A stretch of 64,000 bases of DNA from Streptomyces cacaoi (GTDB lineage Bacteria; Actinomycetota; Actinomycetes; Streptomycetales; Streptomycetaceae). The stretch lies in contig NZ_BJMM01000026.1 in assembly GCF_006539165.1 (NCBI RefSeq), forward strand, positions 1 to 64,000, read 5' to 3'. The notes beneath the pieces are model-generated. The model was not told where the DNA came from. It did no database searches and was given only the letters and a program-made list of their open reading frames with translations. Below, piece after piece: positions 8,094-17,106 of this stretch (positions are counted from its first letter, which is position 1; the number at the start of each line of letters is the position of its first letter). The position numbers were made by a program, and so were the translations under genes.

Positions 8094-9161
8094 TCAGGTG
8101 GCGAGGTGGACGCGGCTGTGGTCGCCGAGGACCAGCCGGTGGGCGCGCGGCGCCCGTTCGGTGCCGGCGACCCGGACGGACCGGCCCACGAGGGAGCCCT
8201 CCAGCCGCCCGGCGTGCTCGATCGTCGAGTCCCGCAGGACGATGGAGAACGCGACCTCGCTGCCGGTGACGGCGCAGTCCTCGGCGACGGAGGTGAACGG
8301 CCCGATGTAGGCGTCCCGTACGACGGTGCCGGCGCCGATGACGGCCGGGCCGACGATGCGGGAGCGCTCGACGCGGGCCCCGGCGGCCACCCGGACCCGG
8401 CCGACCAGCTCGCTGGCGTCGTCGACGTGCCCCTCGACGGCGGGCGACAGGCCCTCCAGCACACGGCGGTTGACCTCCAGCATGTCCTCGACGTTGCCGG
8501 TGTCCTTCCAGTAGCCGGTGATCGTGGTGGCGCGGACGTCGCGGCCGGTGTCGATGAGCCGCTGGATCGCGTCGGTGATCTCCAGCTCGCCGCGGTCCGA
8601 GGGGGTGCAGGCGGCCACCGCCTCGTGCACCGCGGGTCCGAACAGGTAGACGCCGACCAGCGCGAGGTCGCTGCGGGGCCGGGCCGGCTTCTCCGCGAGG
8701 TGGACGACGGAGCCGTCGGCGTCGAGTTCGGCGACCCCGAACAGGGACGGGTCGGGCACCTTCGTCAACAGGATGTGGGCGTCGGGGCGTTCGGTGCGGA
8801 ACGCGCGGACGCAGGCGCTGATCCCGCCGATCACGAAGTTGTCGCCGAGGTACATGACGAAGTCGTCGTCGCCGAGCCAGTCCCGGGCGACGAGCACGGC
8901 GTGCGCGAGGCCGCCCGGGCGGTCCTGCGGGAGGTAGGTGATCCGCGCGCCGAAGCGGGAGCCGTCGCCGAGAGCGGCGCGGATCTCCTCGCCCGTCGCC
9001 CCGACGACGACCCCGATGTCGGTGATGCCCGCCTCCACGATGGCCTCGATGCCGTAGAACAGCACCGGCTTGTTGGCGACGGGCACGAGCTGTTTGGCCG
9101 CCGTGTGCGTCAGCGGGCGCAGCCTGCTGCCCGTGCCGCCGGCCAGGACGAGCGCCTTCAC
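8094..9161 (-). CDS. rmlA: Glucose-1-phosphate thymidylyltransferase, long form
   Basis: A 355-residue nucleotidyltransferase making dTDP-glucose from dTTP and glucose-1-phosphate. The N-terminal part has LAGGTGSRLRPLT, PVANKPVLFYGIE and YLGDNFV, as in StrD-type enzymes. The C-terminal 110 residues form a left-handed beta-helix with repeated VxGxxxIGxxxxV turns (IVGPAVIGAGTVVRDAYIGP), the long form often found in actinobacterial antibiotic clusters. The GTG start at 9161 overlaps the stop of the upstream glycosyltransferase by four bases (GTGA), so translation is probably coupled. Confidence 0.96.
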   Translation of the reverse strand: MKALVLAGGTGSRLRPLTHTAAKQLVPVANKPVLFYGIEAIVEAGITDIGVVVGATGEEIRAALGDGSRFGARITYLPQDRPGGLAHAVLVARDWLGDDDFVMYLGDNFVIGGISACVRAFRTERPDAHILLTKVPDPSLFGVAELDADGSVVHLAEKPARPRSDLALVGVYLFGPAVHEAVAACTPSDRGELEITDAIQRLIDTGRDVRATTITGYWKDTGNVEDMLEVNRRVLEGLSPAVEGHVDDASELVGRVRVAAGARVERSRIVGPAVIGAGTVVRDAYIGPFTSVAEDCAVTGSEVAFSIVLRDSTIEHAGRLEGSLVGRSVRVAGTERAPRAHRLVLGDHSRVHLAT

Positions 9162-10375
9162 CGGGTCCCCGCCTTCCGCCCGCGTGCGGACGCCGGCGCG
9201 GCCGGGGCGCACGCCGCGGCCACCTCCTCGATCAGCGCGCACACCCGGGGCTGGGTGGTGCGGACCAGCGCGGCGATCCGGCGGGCGTGTTCGGCGGTGC
9301 GGCAGCGCAGCGGCTGGGCCAGCACACAGCGCCGGTCCTTGCGGGTGACGACGAGATCGTGGAACGGCGGGGTGCGGGCCGTCATCGCGGCGGTCAGCTC
9401 CCTGGTCAGCTCCGCCGTGGGGACGGTGCCCCGGCCGCTCGGGGTGACGAACTCGGGGGTGCGGGCGAGCCGTTCGATCCACTCCGCGGTGTCGGCGGCG
9501 TGTGCCGCGCGGAACGGCTCGTCGTACCGCCCGTCCCGCAGCGCGCACAGGGTGGCGTGCGCGTGCCGCGGATCGTCGAACCAGGCGAGCGGCGCGTGGT
9601 GTGCGGGCCTGATGTGGTGGCGGCGGGTGCCGGTGTCGTCCAGCAGTACGGCCGTGCGGTCGAGCACCGTGGTCACGCGGGGCGCCAGGTCGGCGATGCG
9701 CAGCCACAGGTCCCAGTCCTCCATGCCGCCGCCCGCGTGCCAGGGCCCCGCGCGTTCGCCGAGGGCACGGCGGTAGGCGACGCGGGAGGGCTCCATGAGG
9801 ACGCCCAGGGTCTGGAACTGAGGGTGCCAGCACATCTCGTGCGGACGGGAGCGCGCGGTGATCCGCCCGGCGCCGTCCTCCCGGACGAACCCGGTGACGA
9901 CCATGTCGGCCCGCCCGGCAGGCCGGGCTCCCGCGCCGGAGGTCTCGCCGCCCTCGCCGCAGCCCGCGTCGCCGTCGCCGCTTCCGTCCCCGTCGAGGGC
10001 GGTGACGACGATCGACAGATGGTCCTCGCGCCATCGGTCGTCGTGGTCGAGGTAGGCGATGAGAGAGCCCCTGGCCTCTTCCAGCGCGAGGTTGCGGGGG
10101 CCGCTGGGGTGCCCGTGCCGGGCGGTGCGCAGCAGCCTGATGCGGGAGTCGGCGCGTGCGGCCCGCTCCACCCAGGCGTCGGTGTCGTCGTCGCTGCCGT
10201 CGGAGACGACGAGCATCTCCCAGTCCGGCATGGTCTGGGCCCGTACCGAGTCGAGCGTCGCGGTGATCGCCCGGGACCGGTTGTACGTCGGGCAGATCAC
10301 CGACACCCGGGGAGGCACGCGGGAAGGCACGCGGGGAGACACCCGGGACGGCACAGGGGCAGGTGAGGAGTTCAC
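9158..10375 (-). CDS. Family 2 glycosyltransferase (paralogue of 25880-26941)
   Basis: The 405-residue protein starts with a Ser/Pro/Arg/Val-rich extension (SPRVPSRVPPRV) and then a GT-A fold: VSVICPTYNRSRAITATLDS, the nucleotide-sugar region MLVVSDGSDDDTDAWV, the conserved HGHPSGPRNLALEEARG and metal-binding YLDHDDRW. WEDWDLW-type motifs (MEDWDLWLRIADL) lie near residue 220. The C-terminal domain, with AQPLRCRTAEHARRIAALV, is shared with the second GT2 on the other side of the daptide-like operon. Its position directly upstream of rmlA suggests that it uses a dTDP-sugar; the acceptor is unknown. The GTG start is uncertain by up to about 25 codons because of the repetitive N-terminus. Confidence 0.88.
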   Translation of the reverse strand: MNSSPAPVPSRVSPRVPSRVPPRVSVICPTYNRSRAITATLDSVRAQTMPDWEMLVVSDGSDDDTDAWVERAARADSRIRLLRTARHGHPSGPRNLALEEARGSLIAYLDHDDRWREDHLSIVVTALDGDGSGDGDAGCGEGGETSGAGARPAGRADMVVTGFVREDGAGRITARSRPHEMCWHPQFQTLGVLMEPSRVAYRRALGERAGPWHAGGGMEDWDLWLRIADLAPRVTTVLDRTAVLLDDTGTRRHHIRPAHHAPLAWFDDPRHAHATLCALRDGRYDEPFRAAHAADTAEWIERLARTPEFVTPSGRGTVPTAELTRELTAAMTARTPPFHDLVVTRKDRRCVLAQPLRCRTAEHARRIAALVRTTQPRVCALIEEVAAACAPAAPASARGRKAGTR

Positions 10376-10448
10376 GGATACCAGCTCTTCGCTTTCCGCC
10401 TCGGGGCGCCCGCCTCGCCGCTCGCGCGCGGGCGGGGCCGGGAGGGCG

Positions 10449-11057
10449 TCAGACGGCCCGCAGCCGCGGGGTCGGGCGGCCGGAGTTCAACAGGACGGCC
10501 AGCTGGGCCCGGTCCCGGCACTCCAGTTTGCGCAGCACGTTCGAGACGTGGAACTTCACGGTCGAGCGCTCGATGGTCAGCTTCTTGGCGATCTCCGAGT
10601 TCGACATACCGGCGGCGACCAGCGCGGCGACATCGTGTTCGCGGTCGGTGAGCTGCTCGAACCGGCCGCTCGGCGCGCTCTGCGGCGTCATGCCCGCCAG
10701 CACGTGCGGCACCAGCTCCGGTGAGATCCAGCCGCGGCCCCTGAGCACCTGGTGCACGGCCGAGACGAACCCCCGGTCGGGGTCGTCGCGGTCCACGACG
10801 CCCGCGGCGCGGCGGCTGAGCGGGGACCGCCAGAAGGCGTCGTCGCTCCCGCAGACGAGGACGATGAGCGGCACCGTGTCGGGCAGTACGGGCCGGGTCG
10901 TCAGCACCTCGGATTCGGCCACCACCACGTGGGCCTGCCGGGCCGGTACCTCCGTCGGGCCGTCGCAGGCGACGATCTCCCAGCCGGGCTCCGCCAGTGC
11001 GTCACCGACCCGGCGGTGCAGGGACGGTGTGGAAATGGCGAGGGCTATGCGCTCCAT
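10449..11057 (-). CDS. LuxR/NarL-type orphan response-regulator-like protein
   Basis: A 202-residue regulator beginning MERIALAISTPSLHRRVGDA, preceded by GGGGGAG. The N-terminal 120 residues resemble a receiver-like fold but lack an obvious acidic pocket and phosphorylatable Asp. The C-terminal helix-turn-helix is clear: LTDREHDVAALVAAGMSNSE followed by IAKKLTIERSTVKFHVSNVL. It lies 73 bases upstream of the GT2-rmlA-rmlB genes and on the same strand, so it may head that transcript, and it is a candidate regulator of the adjacent RiPP operon. Similar atypical receiver proteins control secondary metabolism in Streptomyces. Confidence 0.88.
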   Translation of the reverse strand: MERIALAISTPSLHRRVGDALAEPGWEIVACDGPTEVPARQAHVVVAESEVLTTRPVLPDTVPLIVLVCGSDDAFWRSPLSRRAAGVVDRDDPDRGFVSAVHQVLRGRGWISPELVPHVLAGMTPQSAPSGRFEQLTDREHDVAALVAAGMSNSEIAKKLTIERSTVKFHVSNVLRKLECRDRAQLAVLLNSGRPTPRLRAV

Positions 11058-11256
11058 GTTCTCCCCCGATGATCCATGCCGGGGGGCGAGTGCCGAGCCC
11101 CTGGACGACCAGGCACTCGTTCCCCGTGCACTCACTTGAACATCGGTCAAAACCTAACATGCGTTTCGCGTGGTGCAGCCGGTCGTCCGGTGACGGTTGT
11201 GGAACGGGAGCGGAGCGGACATGTGCCCCGTGCCCGGCCGTCCGGGCAGGCCGGAG

Positions 11257-11294
11257 CACCGCGGGCCCGGGCCGGATGTCCCGGGTCCGCGGTG
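11257..11294 (-). terminator. Strong hairpin after GPP34 gene
   Basis: A 15-bp stem (CACCGCGGGCCCGGG / CCCGGGTCCGCGGTG, one mismatch or G-U) with an 8-base loop lies about 80 bases downstream of the last gene of the RiPP operon. It probably ends that long transcript before the LuxR gene promoter. Confidence 0.7.
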
Positions 11295-11375
11295 TCGTGG
11301 GGGCCGCGGTGTCGGCGGGGGCGCGGTGTCCGCCGTGCGCGGGCGGGGGTCAGGAGCCGTGCGCCGGGGCCCCGC

Positions 11376-12026
11376 TCAGGAGTTGACGATGATCGTCGCC
11401 GTCGTGGTGGAGGCGAAGGACGACAGCGTCGTCACGATGGAGTCGGTGATCTGCTGGAGCGCGGGATGCGCCCAGTGGCCCTGGGTGATCTCCGTGACCC
11501 GCCGTGCCAGCGCCTCCTGGTCGGCGTCCGGCAGCACCGTCTCCCACAGGCCGCCGTGGTGGATCAGCACCACCAGGCAGGCCGTGCGCTCGTCCGGCTC
11601 CTCGCCCCGGGTGGCCACGGCGGCCAGCCGCTCCCGGGTGGCCGCCACGGTCTCGCCCGCCAGCAGCTCGTACCGGGTGCGCCGCAGTGCGCCCTTGCGC
11701 TCCTCGCGCAGTGCGCCCTTGTCGGCCAGGGCGCGCAGCGCGGGGTCGAAGGCGGGGCGGCGCAGGGCGAAGATCCACCGGTGCAGATCGTCCTTCTCGC
11801 CCTGCTGGGCGAGCTGCTCCAGGGGGCCGTCCAGACCGGGCACGCCGAGGGGCGCGGCGTCGCGCACCAGCACGCGGTCGCCCTCCAGCCGGATTCTGTC
11901 CGCGAGCGCCAGCTCCAGGAGCGCGGCGGCCGAGGCGGCGTACTCGGTCTGGAGCTGGTGCCGGAACCGGCCGGAGTCGGCGTCGAGGGTGAGGAGAAGG
12001 AGCTGCTCGCCCAGTGTGAGGTCCAT
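11376..12026 (-). CDS. GPP34 (Golgi phosphoprotein 3-like) domain protein
   Basis: The 216-residue protein begins MDLTLGEQLLLLTLDADSGR and shows the all-helical GPP34 pattern: an acidic LGEQLLLL start, AAALLELALADRIRLEGDRV, the LRRTRYELLAG turn and a hydrophobic helix ERTACLVVLIHHGGLW. In eukaryotes this fold binds phosphatidylinositol-4-phosphate at Golgi membranes; bacterial members are common in actinomycetes but have no settled role. It is the last gene of the LanKC-containing operon, 396 bases after LanKC, and is probably a membrane-associated accessory protein. A membrane-docking or trafficking role in RiPP maturation is only an inference. Confidence 0.85.
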   Translation of the reverse strand: MDLTLGEQLLLLTLDADSGRFRHQLQTEYAASAAALLELALADRIRLEGDRVLVRDAAPLGVPGLDGPLEQLAQQGEKDDLHRWIFALRRPAFDPALRALADKGALREERKGALRRTRYELLAGETVAATRERLAAVATRGEEPDERTACLVVLIHHGGLWETVLPDADQEALARRVTEITQGHWAHPALQQITDSIVTTLSSFASTTTATIIVNS

Positions 12027-12422
12027 GGTGTCCTGCTCTCCGCCGTCCGGCGCACAAAACCTCCGGGTGGGCCGGACGGAACGGTCGAAGTGTCCTGGTG
12101 GAACGGGGTCGGTCGGGGTCGGTTGGAGACGGTCGGGGTCGGTCGGGAGTGGTCCGGGTCGGTCGGGGGTCGGTCGGCGGTGTGGCCGGGGGTGCTCGGT
12201 GGCGGTCGGGTGGAGCGGTGGCGCCGGCGGGGTGGCCCGGCGCTCCCGGACGGCCGGGGCGGGTGTGCCCGGGACGCCCGGACGCTCGGAGACGACGGAT
12301 GCGGAACGAGGGGCTCGGGGGACGGGTTCCGTGCGACGGGCCCGGGTGCGGCGGGTGCGGTCGGGCCCGGGCGCGGCGGACCCGGGTGCGGGTGCGGCGG
12401 ACTCGGGTGCGGGCGTGCCGGT
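12027..12422. other. Gene-free, C-rich transcript stretch with GGTCGG repeats
   Basis: No coding frame with sensible composition lies between LanKC and the GPP34 gene. The plus strand contains many ggtcggggtcggt repeats at 12105-12182, so the leftward transcript is C-rich over about 300 bases. This is what a Rho-utilisation region or a G-quadruplex-forming template strand would look like. I found no hidden precursor peptide in any frame. Confidence 0.6.
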
Positions 12423-15203
12423 TCAGAAGAACGGGAGCTGGACGCGTCCGCCCTCGAACACGGAGTGCAGGGCGAGCAGAACGCCCGCCGTGCCCGTCGC
12501 GACGTCCGTGGACAGCCGCAGACACTCCCTGCCGAGGAACGCGGGCCGGTCCTCGTGGCGTACGGCGTGCAGGCCGAGCGCCGCGAGCTGGGGCCGCAGC
12601 GCCTCGGCCGGTACCTCGCCGTCCGACAGGTGCAGCAGGGCCGTGAGCACCCCGGCCCGGCCGAGGAAGAGACCGGCTTCCGTGGTGAACCGCAGGGCCG
12701 TCGCCTCCCGCACGGTGTCGCGCACCGGCGCCCACCGGAAGTCCGGGCGGTGGACGAGGTGGTCGTGGAGCACCATGCCGGTGCCGCCGATGCCGACGGC
12801 GAGCAGCGGCAGCCGGCCGAGCGGCTCGGACGGCAGCGGGGCGCCGGGCCGCAGCCCGAGGGCCGTCAGATCCGCGTCGAGTGCGGCACCGGCCGCGTCC
12901 AGCAGTCCCGTCTCGCCGGTCTCCTCGTACAGCCGGAGCAGCAGCAGGGCCTCTCCCGTGGCGCCGTCGAGCAGCCCGGCCGGGGCCGGGCCGCGTCTGC
13001 CGGCGGGGTCGGCCGGTGCGGGCGGCTCTTCCCGTGCCGGCCGGGTGTGCCGCTCCGCGAGGCGGGCGCCGATCGCGACGGCCTTCTCCAACAGGTCGGT
13101 GGAGCCGGTGCGCCGGGCCAGGTCCAGATGTGTCAGGCCGATGCCGGCGAGGCCCTCGCCGAGCGCCGTGGCGGCGGGGCCGCCGTCCTCGGGGCCCGCG
13201 TCCGCCGGGGGTGTGCCGGCCCGGGCGAGGAGGTCGGCCGCCTCGTCGACGCGGCCGAGTTCGGCGAGCGCGTAGGCGATCCCGCTGTGCCCGTGCGCGA
13301 AGCCGGGCCTGGGGTCCTGCTGTGCGTGTGCGCGCTCGACGAGCCAGTCGGTCCATTCCGGTTCGACGCGGGCGCCGGTGCGGGCGAGCGCCCACAGCAC
13401 ACCGGCCGCGCCGTGGGCGAAGCCGGTGCCGCCACCGGTCCGCAGGAACTGCTCGGCGTCGCCCGGGAAGAGGCGGTCCAGGCGCTGCGGGGTGGCGGCG
13501 GCGCGGATGCCCTGGGCGAGGGCGTCGCGGAGCGCGGGCCAGGTGTCCCGCTCGGGGACGGTCCACAGGGGGGCTTCGTCCGCCGCCTCGCCGGGAGCAG
13601 GGGCGCGCCCTTCGGTGCGGGCGCGCCCCTCGGCCGGAGCGGGTGCCTCGGCGGGCGCGATCGCCCCGGCGGGAGCGGTGCCGGGAGCGGTGGCGGCCGG
13701 GGGCGGGGCGAGGGCGCTGCGGGTGCGGGCGGCGTAGTCGGTGGGGACGGGGAAGTGTGCGGTGATCAGGTCGAGGAGCTGTTCGACCTTCTGCGGGGAC
13801 CACTGGAGGGCGCCCGCGAGCGGGGCGAAGACGGCGAGCCGGAGGCTGCCCAGCGCGTAGCGGTCGACGTGGGTGCCGGTGTAGCCGGCGGGCGCCATGA
13901 AGCCGACGGCGCCCATCTGCTGGACGGCGTCGTCCTCGACGGCGCTCGCCGTCTCGAAGTCGATGAAGGTGACGGCCGGGCCGCCCTGCCCGTCCGGCCC
14001 GCCCTGCCCGGCGCCCGGGGCCGTCCCCGCCGTGTCCGTCTCCGTCTCCGCGTCCGTGTCCGTCTCCGGGTCCGGGCCGACGAGGATGTTGCCGGGGTGC
14101 AGATCGCCGAAGACGACGCCGCGCTCGTGCATCCCGCGCACCCCCTCCTCGATGCGCTCCAGCACCCGCAGGGCCCACGCGGTGTACTCCGCGTAACTCT
14201 CCGGCGCGGTCACGCCGTTCAGCAGCGGGTTCCGCTTGCGCATCAGCTGGGAGAGCGGGGTGCCCTCGACATAGGCGCGGACCAGGAAGTGGTGCTCGTG
14301 GCCCTTGCGGTGGTCGACGAGTTCGGGGATGGCGGGCAGCCCGGCGAGCCGTTCGAGCGCCCAGTGCTCCTTGCGGTACCGGGCGACGGCGTCCCGCCCC
14401 TCGCTGTCCAGGCCCGCGTGCGGACGTGCCTCGCGCAGCAGCACCTGCCGGCCGGTGCGGGTGTCCGTCCCCAGGTAGACGCCGCCGCCGTTGGAGAAGT
14501 GCAGGGCCTTGGTGACCCGGTAGGGGAAGTCGCGCAGGGTGCCCGCGTTGCGCGCTGCCATCGCCTCCGCGAGGCAGTCGGGGAGGGTGACCCACTCGGG
14601 CGGGCGGAAGCCGGGTCCGCGCCGGTCGGGGACGAGTTCGCCGTCCGGATTCTCGATGCAGTAGACGGTCTCGCCGGAGGGCGAGCGCATGGTGCGCACC
14701 GCGAAGCCGCCGTAGCGCACGTACAGCGGCCCGGAGCGCCAGCGCAGATCGCTGAGGATGTAGGGGCCCGGCTCGCCGTCGAGCAGGCCGCCGAGTTCGT
14801 CGAGCACCCGGGCGAACTGCGCCTCGTCCAGCGGGTAGAGGGTGATGAACTTGCCGCTGCCGCTGCGCTCGCCGTACTTGCTGTTGCGCCGCAGCAGGGC
14901 GCGCGGGCTGCGCAGGAACTTGAAGGTGAGGCCCTCGGCCGTGCAGTACTTCACCGTGGTGCCGAGCACCCGCTCGGCGCTCTCCGGGGTGGCCGACACA
15001 TGGATCTTCCAGCCCTGCCCGGGCAGTCGGACGCCGGGCGGGGTCAGCAGCACCCACTCGCTGCCCGGGGTGCGCTCCCAGCCGTCGGGGACGGGGTCGT
15101 GCGTGGCGGCGAAGTCCTCCTCCTCGGCCGCGCCGGCCGCCGCGTGGGTGTCGAACCAGGGCGTACCGGGCGGGCAGAAGCTGAGGTGTCGCAGGATGTC
15201 CAT
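12423..15203 (-). CDS. Class III lanthipeptide synthetase (LanKC)
   Basis: The 926-residue enzyme has three parts. An N-terminal lyase-like region (about 1-220) is followed by a Ser/Thr-kinase-like domain (about 220-450) with RGVVFGDLHPGNILV as catalytic loop and FIDFETAS in place of DFG. A LanC-like cyclase domain (about 520-926) contains GFAHGHSGIAYALAELG and LSTDVATGTAGVLLALHSVF. The Cys/His zinc ligands of class I, II and IV LanC domains are not present at the expected places, which marks class III. Such enzymes phosphorylate Ser/Thr in a leader-guided peptide, eliminate phosphate and form lanthionine or labionin. The gene follows the M50 protease gene by 58 bases in the same operon as the precursors, which have no Cys, so dehydration without thioether rings is the likely outcome. 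Confidence 0.9.
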   Translation of the reverse strand: MDILRHLSFCPPGTPWFDTHAAAGAAEEEDFAATHDPVPDGWERTPGSEWVLLTPPGVRLPGQGWKIHVSATPESAERVLGTTVKYCTAEGLTFKFLRSPRALLRRNSKYGERSGSGKFITLYPLDEAQFARVLDELGGLLDGEPGPYILSDLRWRSGPLYVRYGGFAVRTMRSPSGETVYCIENPDGELVPDRRGPGFRPPEWVTLPDCLAEAMAARNAGTLRDFPYRVTKALHFSNGGGVYLGTDTRTGRQVLLREARPHAGLDSEGRDAVARYRKEHWALERLAGLPAIPELVDHRKGHEHHFLVRAYVEGTPLSQLMRKRNPLLNGVTAPESYAEYTAWALRVLERIEEGVRGMHERGVVFGDLHPGNILVGPDPETDTDAETETDTAGTAPGAGQGGPDGQGGPAVTFIDFETASAVEDDAVQQMGAVGFMAPAGYTGTHVDRYALGSLRLAVFAPLAGALQWSPQKVEQLLDLITAHFPVPTDYAARTRSALAPPPAATAPGTAPAGAIAPAEAPAPAEGRARTEGRAPAPGEAADEAPLWTVPERDTWPALRDALAQGIRAAATPQRLDRLFPGDAEQFLRTGGGTGFAHGAAGVLWALARTGARVEPEWTDWLVERAHAQQDPRPGFAHGHSGIAYALAELGRVDEAADLLARAGTPPADAGPEDGGPAATALGEGLAGIGLTHLDLARRTGSTDLLEKAVAIGARLAERHTRPAREEPPAPADPAGRRGPAPAGLLDGATGEALLLLRLYEETGETGLLDAAGAALDADLTALGLRPGAPLPSEPLGRLPLLAVGIGGTGMVLHDHLVHRPDFRWAPVRDTVREATALRFTTEAGLFLGRAGVLTALLHLSDGEVPAEALRPQLAALGLHAVRHEDRPAFLGRECLRLSTDVATGTAGVLLALHSVFEGGRVQLPFF

Positions 15204-15261
15204 GGTCTCTTCTCCGGTGCGGTGCTGCCGGGTGCTGCCGGTGTGTGCGGTGCGCGGGCCG

Positions 15262-17106
15262 TCAGCGCAGGGCCGGCGCGATGTAGGTGAGGTACAGCCA
15301 GGAGCCGAGCGGCCGGTCACCGACCGGGACCTGGGCCATGCCGGCGCGGGCGCCGTCCGTCGCGCGCTCGGCGGCCGTCCGCTTCCCCGCGGACCCCGCC
15401 GATCCCGCGGATCCCGCGGAGCCCTCGGCCCCCGCGTCGGGGTCGTCGGGTGCTGCGGGTGTCTCCAGGCCGACGCGGTAGGCCGGTACGGGCAGGGCGC
15501 CCGCTTCCCGGACGGGGATGAAGGCGGACAGCGGTGCCGTGCCCTTGCGTGCCTCGCCGGCGGAGCCGTCCGCGACGACCGCCGTGCCGACGGGGGAGCG
15601 GGTGACCATGCCGCGCCGGATCAGGGTGACGTGGGTGCCGGGTGTGACGCTGTCCCGGTCCGCCGCCTCGGAGAGCACCAGCGTGGTGCGGTCCCCGTCG
15701 CGGACGAAGCCCGCCGTGATCTTGTAGGGCACCTGGACGAGGGTCAGCGCGGCGGTGACGGCCGCCGCCGTGAGCACCCCGGCGGTGACGATCCGCCCGG
15801 TGTGCGCGCCGCCGCCGCGGGCCTCCTGGACGATCTTCCGGCCGCCGGTCCACGCCCGGTACAGCAGATAGCTGATGCCGGTGAGCACGACGGCGGCGCC
15901 GATGACGCCCATGCCCTGGAGCAGGTCGAGCCAGAGCGAGGAGGCGAGCCCGATCAGATAGAGCGGGAAGACCATGCAGGCCAGCCCGAACGGCACCGAC
16001 CAGCGCACGGAGGGCAGTTCGCGCTCGTACCGGCCGCCGAACAGGACACGGGCGAGGAAGCGGCGGGCGTCGGTCATCGCGCGGTCGCGCAGATGCGGCA
16101 CGTCCAGATGCGTCATCAGCGCGATGTAGCCGTCGAGTTTGACGAACGGCAGCAGATTGAGCGTGCCCGTCACATAGGTGGAGACGGCGAAGACCAGCAC
16201 GGCGTCCCAGGCGCCGCCCGTCCCGTCCGCGCCGGCGATCAGCGCGGCGATGGCGGCGCTGCCCGCGATCACCATCTGGGTGACGATGCCCGCGAGCGCC
16301 ACATGGACGCGTTGTTCCTTGCGGGGCAGCCGCCAGCCGTCGGAGACGTCGCAGAAGAACGCGGGCGTCATGTAGAAGAGCATCACGCCCATCCGGCTGG
16401 GCCGCCCGCCGTGGTAGGTGAGGACCGCGCCGTGCCCCATCTCGTGCAGCGCCGTCGTCACCAGGGAGGCGACGCCCAGCACCATCAGGAAGGAGAGGGG
16501 CAGCGGCTTGCCGAGCGCGCTGCGCAGCACCGGCGCCTGGAGCGCCAGCGCGAGCAGCCCGCCCAGCGCGGCGCACACGGCCAGTACCGCACCGAACCTG
16601 TTGGCCACCGACCGCAGCAGCGGAGTGGCCGCACGCAGCAGCCGCTCCGGCTTGAGCATCGTGAACTGGAGGGTGAGCGGCGGGACGAACTTGAACCAGG
16701 TGCTGCTGCGGCGGCGCGGTGTGCCGTCCTCCAGCAGCCGCATCCGGTGCAGATTGCGGACCGCGCGCTCCACGTCCCGCTCGGTCCACGGCGGGCCGAG
16801 GGTGTCCACGAGCCCGGCGTGGTCGCGGGCGCCGTCCATGGTGTGCAGCAGCCGCACGAGGTCGCTGCCCACCCGGATGTACTGCTGCGCGCCGCGCTGC
16901 ACCACCCAGGGTGCGCCCTTCTCGATCGGCTCGTGCACCAGCACGTCGGAGGCGAGGCGCGGGCGGGTCAGCAGCGCGGTGTCCGGCTCGGCGGTGCGGC
17001 CGGCCGTCGAGCCGTGCCCGCGGCGGGTGCCGTGGCGCAGGACCCGCTGGTAGCCGAAGCGGCGCTCGGGTACCCGGCGGTGCCGTCCGCGCCCGCGCGT
17101 GATCAC
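15262..17106 (-). CDS. M50 intramembrane metalloprotease with N-terminal RRE-like domain (daptide MpaP type)
   Basis: The 614-residue protein has about 130 cytosolic residues that resemble a PqqD-like winged helix (LVHEPIEKGAPWVVQRG to RAVRNLHRMRLLEDG), the fold used as RiPP recognition element. Membrane segments follow, with zinc motif HEMGH at 221-225 and the second-ligand motif LDGY around Asp325, as in site-2 proteases. The C-terminal 150 residues include a PQQ/HlyD-like beta region and a (GSA) repeat linker. Known daptide clusters encode such a protease, which probably removes the leader at the membrane. Its GTG start overlaps the permease stop by four bases. Confidence 0.85.
   Translation of the reverse strand: MITRGRGRHRRVPERRFGYQRVLRHGTRRGHGSTAGRTAEPDTALLTRPRLASDVLVHEPIEKGAPWVVQRGAQQYIRVGSDLVRLLHTMDGARDHAGLVDTLGPPWTERDVERAVRNLHRMRLLEDGTPRRRSSTWFKFVPPLTLQFTMLKPERLLRAATPLLRSVANRFGAVLAVCAALGGLLALALQAPVLRSALGKPLPLSFLMVLGVASLVTTALHEMGHGAVLTYHGGRPSRMGVMLFYMTPAFFCDVSDGWRLPRKEQRVHVALAGIVTQMVIAGSAAIAALIAGADGTGGAWDAVLVFAVSTYVTGTLNLLPFVKLDGYIALMTHLDVPHLRDRAMTDARRFLARVLFGGRYERELPSVRWSVPFGLACMVFPLYLIGLASSLWLDLLQGMGVIGAAVVLTGISYLLYRAWTGGRKIVQEARGGGAHTGRIVTAGVLTAAAVTAALTLVQVPYKITAGFVRDGDRTTLVLSEAADRDSVTPGTHVTLIRRGMVTRSPVGTAVVADGSAGEARKGTAPLSAFIPVREAGALPVPAYRVGLETPAAPDDPDAGAEGSAGSAGSAGSAGKRTAAERATDGARAGMAQVPVGDRPLGSWLYLTYIAPALR

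Noticed and set aside
6909..9776. Long plus-strand frame opposite rmlB, rmlA and GT2
   Set aside because: Low-complexity Gly/Ala/Val translation without domains, antisense to three strong genes.
12027..12422. Hidden Cys-containing lanthipeptide precursor beside LanKC
   Set aside because: No start with ribosome site followed by a leader-core frame; all frames are low complexity.
12423..15203. Class II or IV lanthipeptide synthetase
   Set aside because: The order lyase-kinase-cyclase with no zinc ligands in the cyclase domain fits class III, not LanM or LanL.
11076..15290. 1400-codon plus-strand frame opposite GPP34 and LanKC
   Set aside because: Shadow frame; no motifs and no ribosome site, while the minus-strand genes have clear domains.
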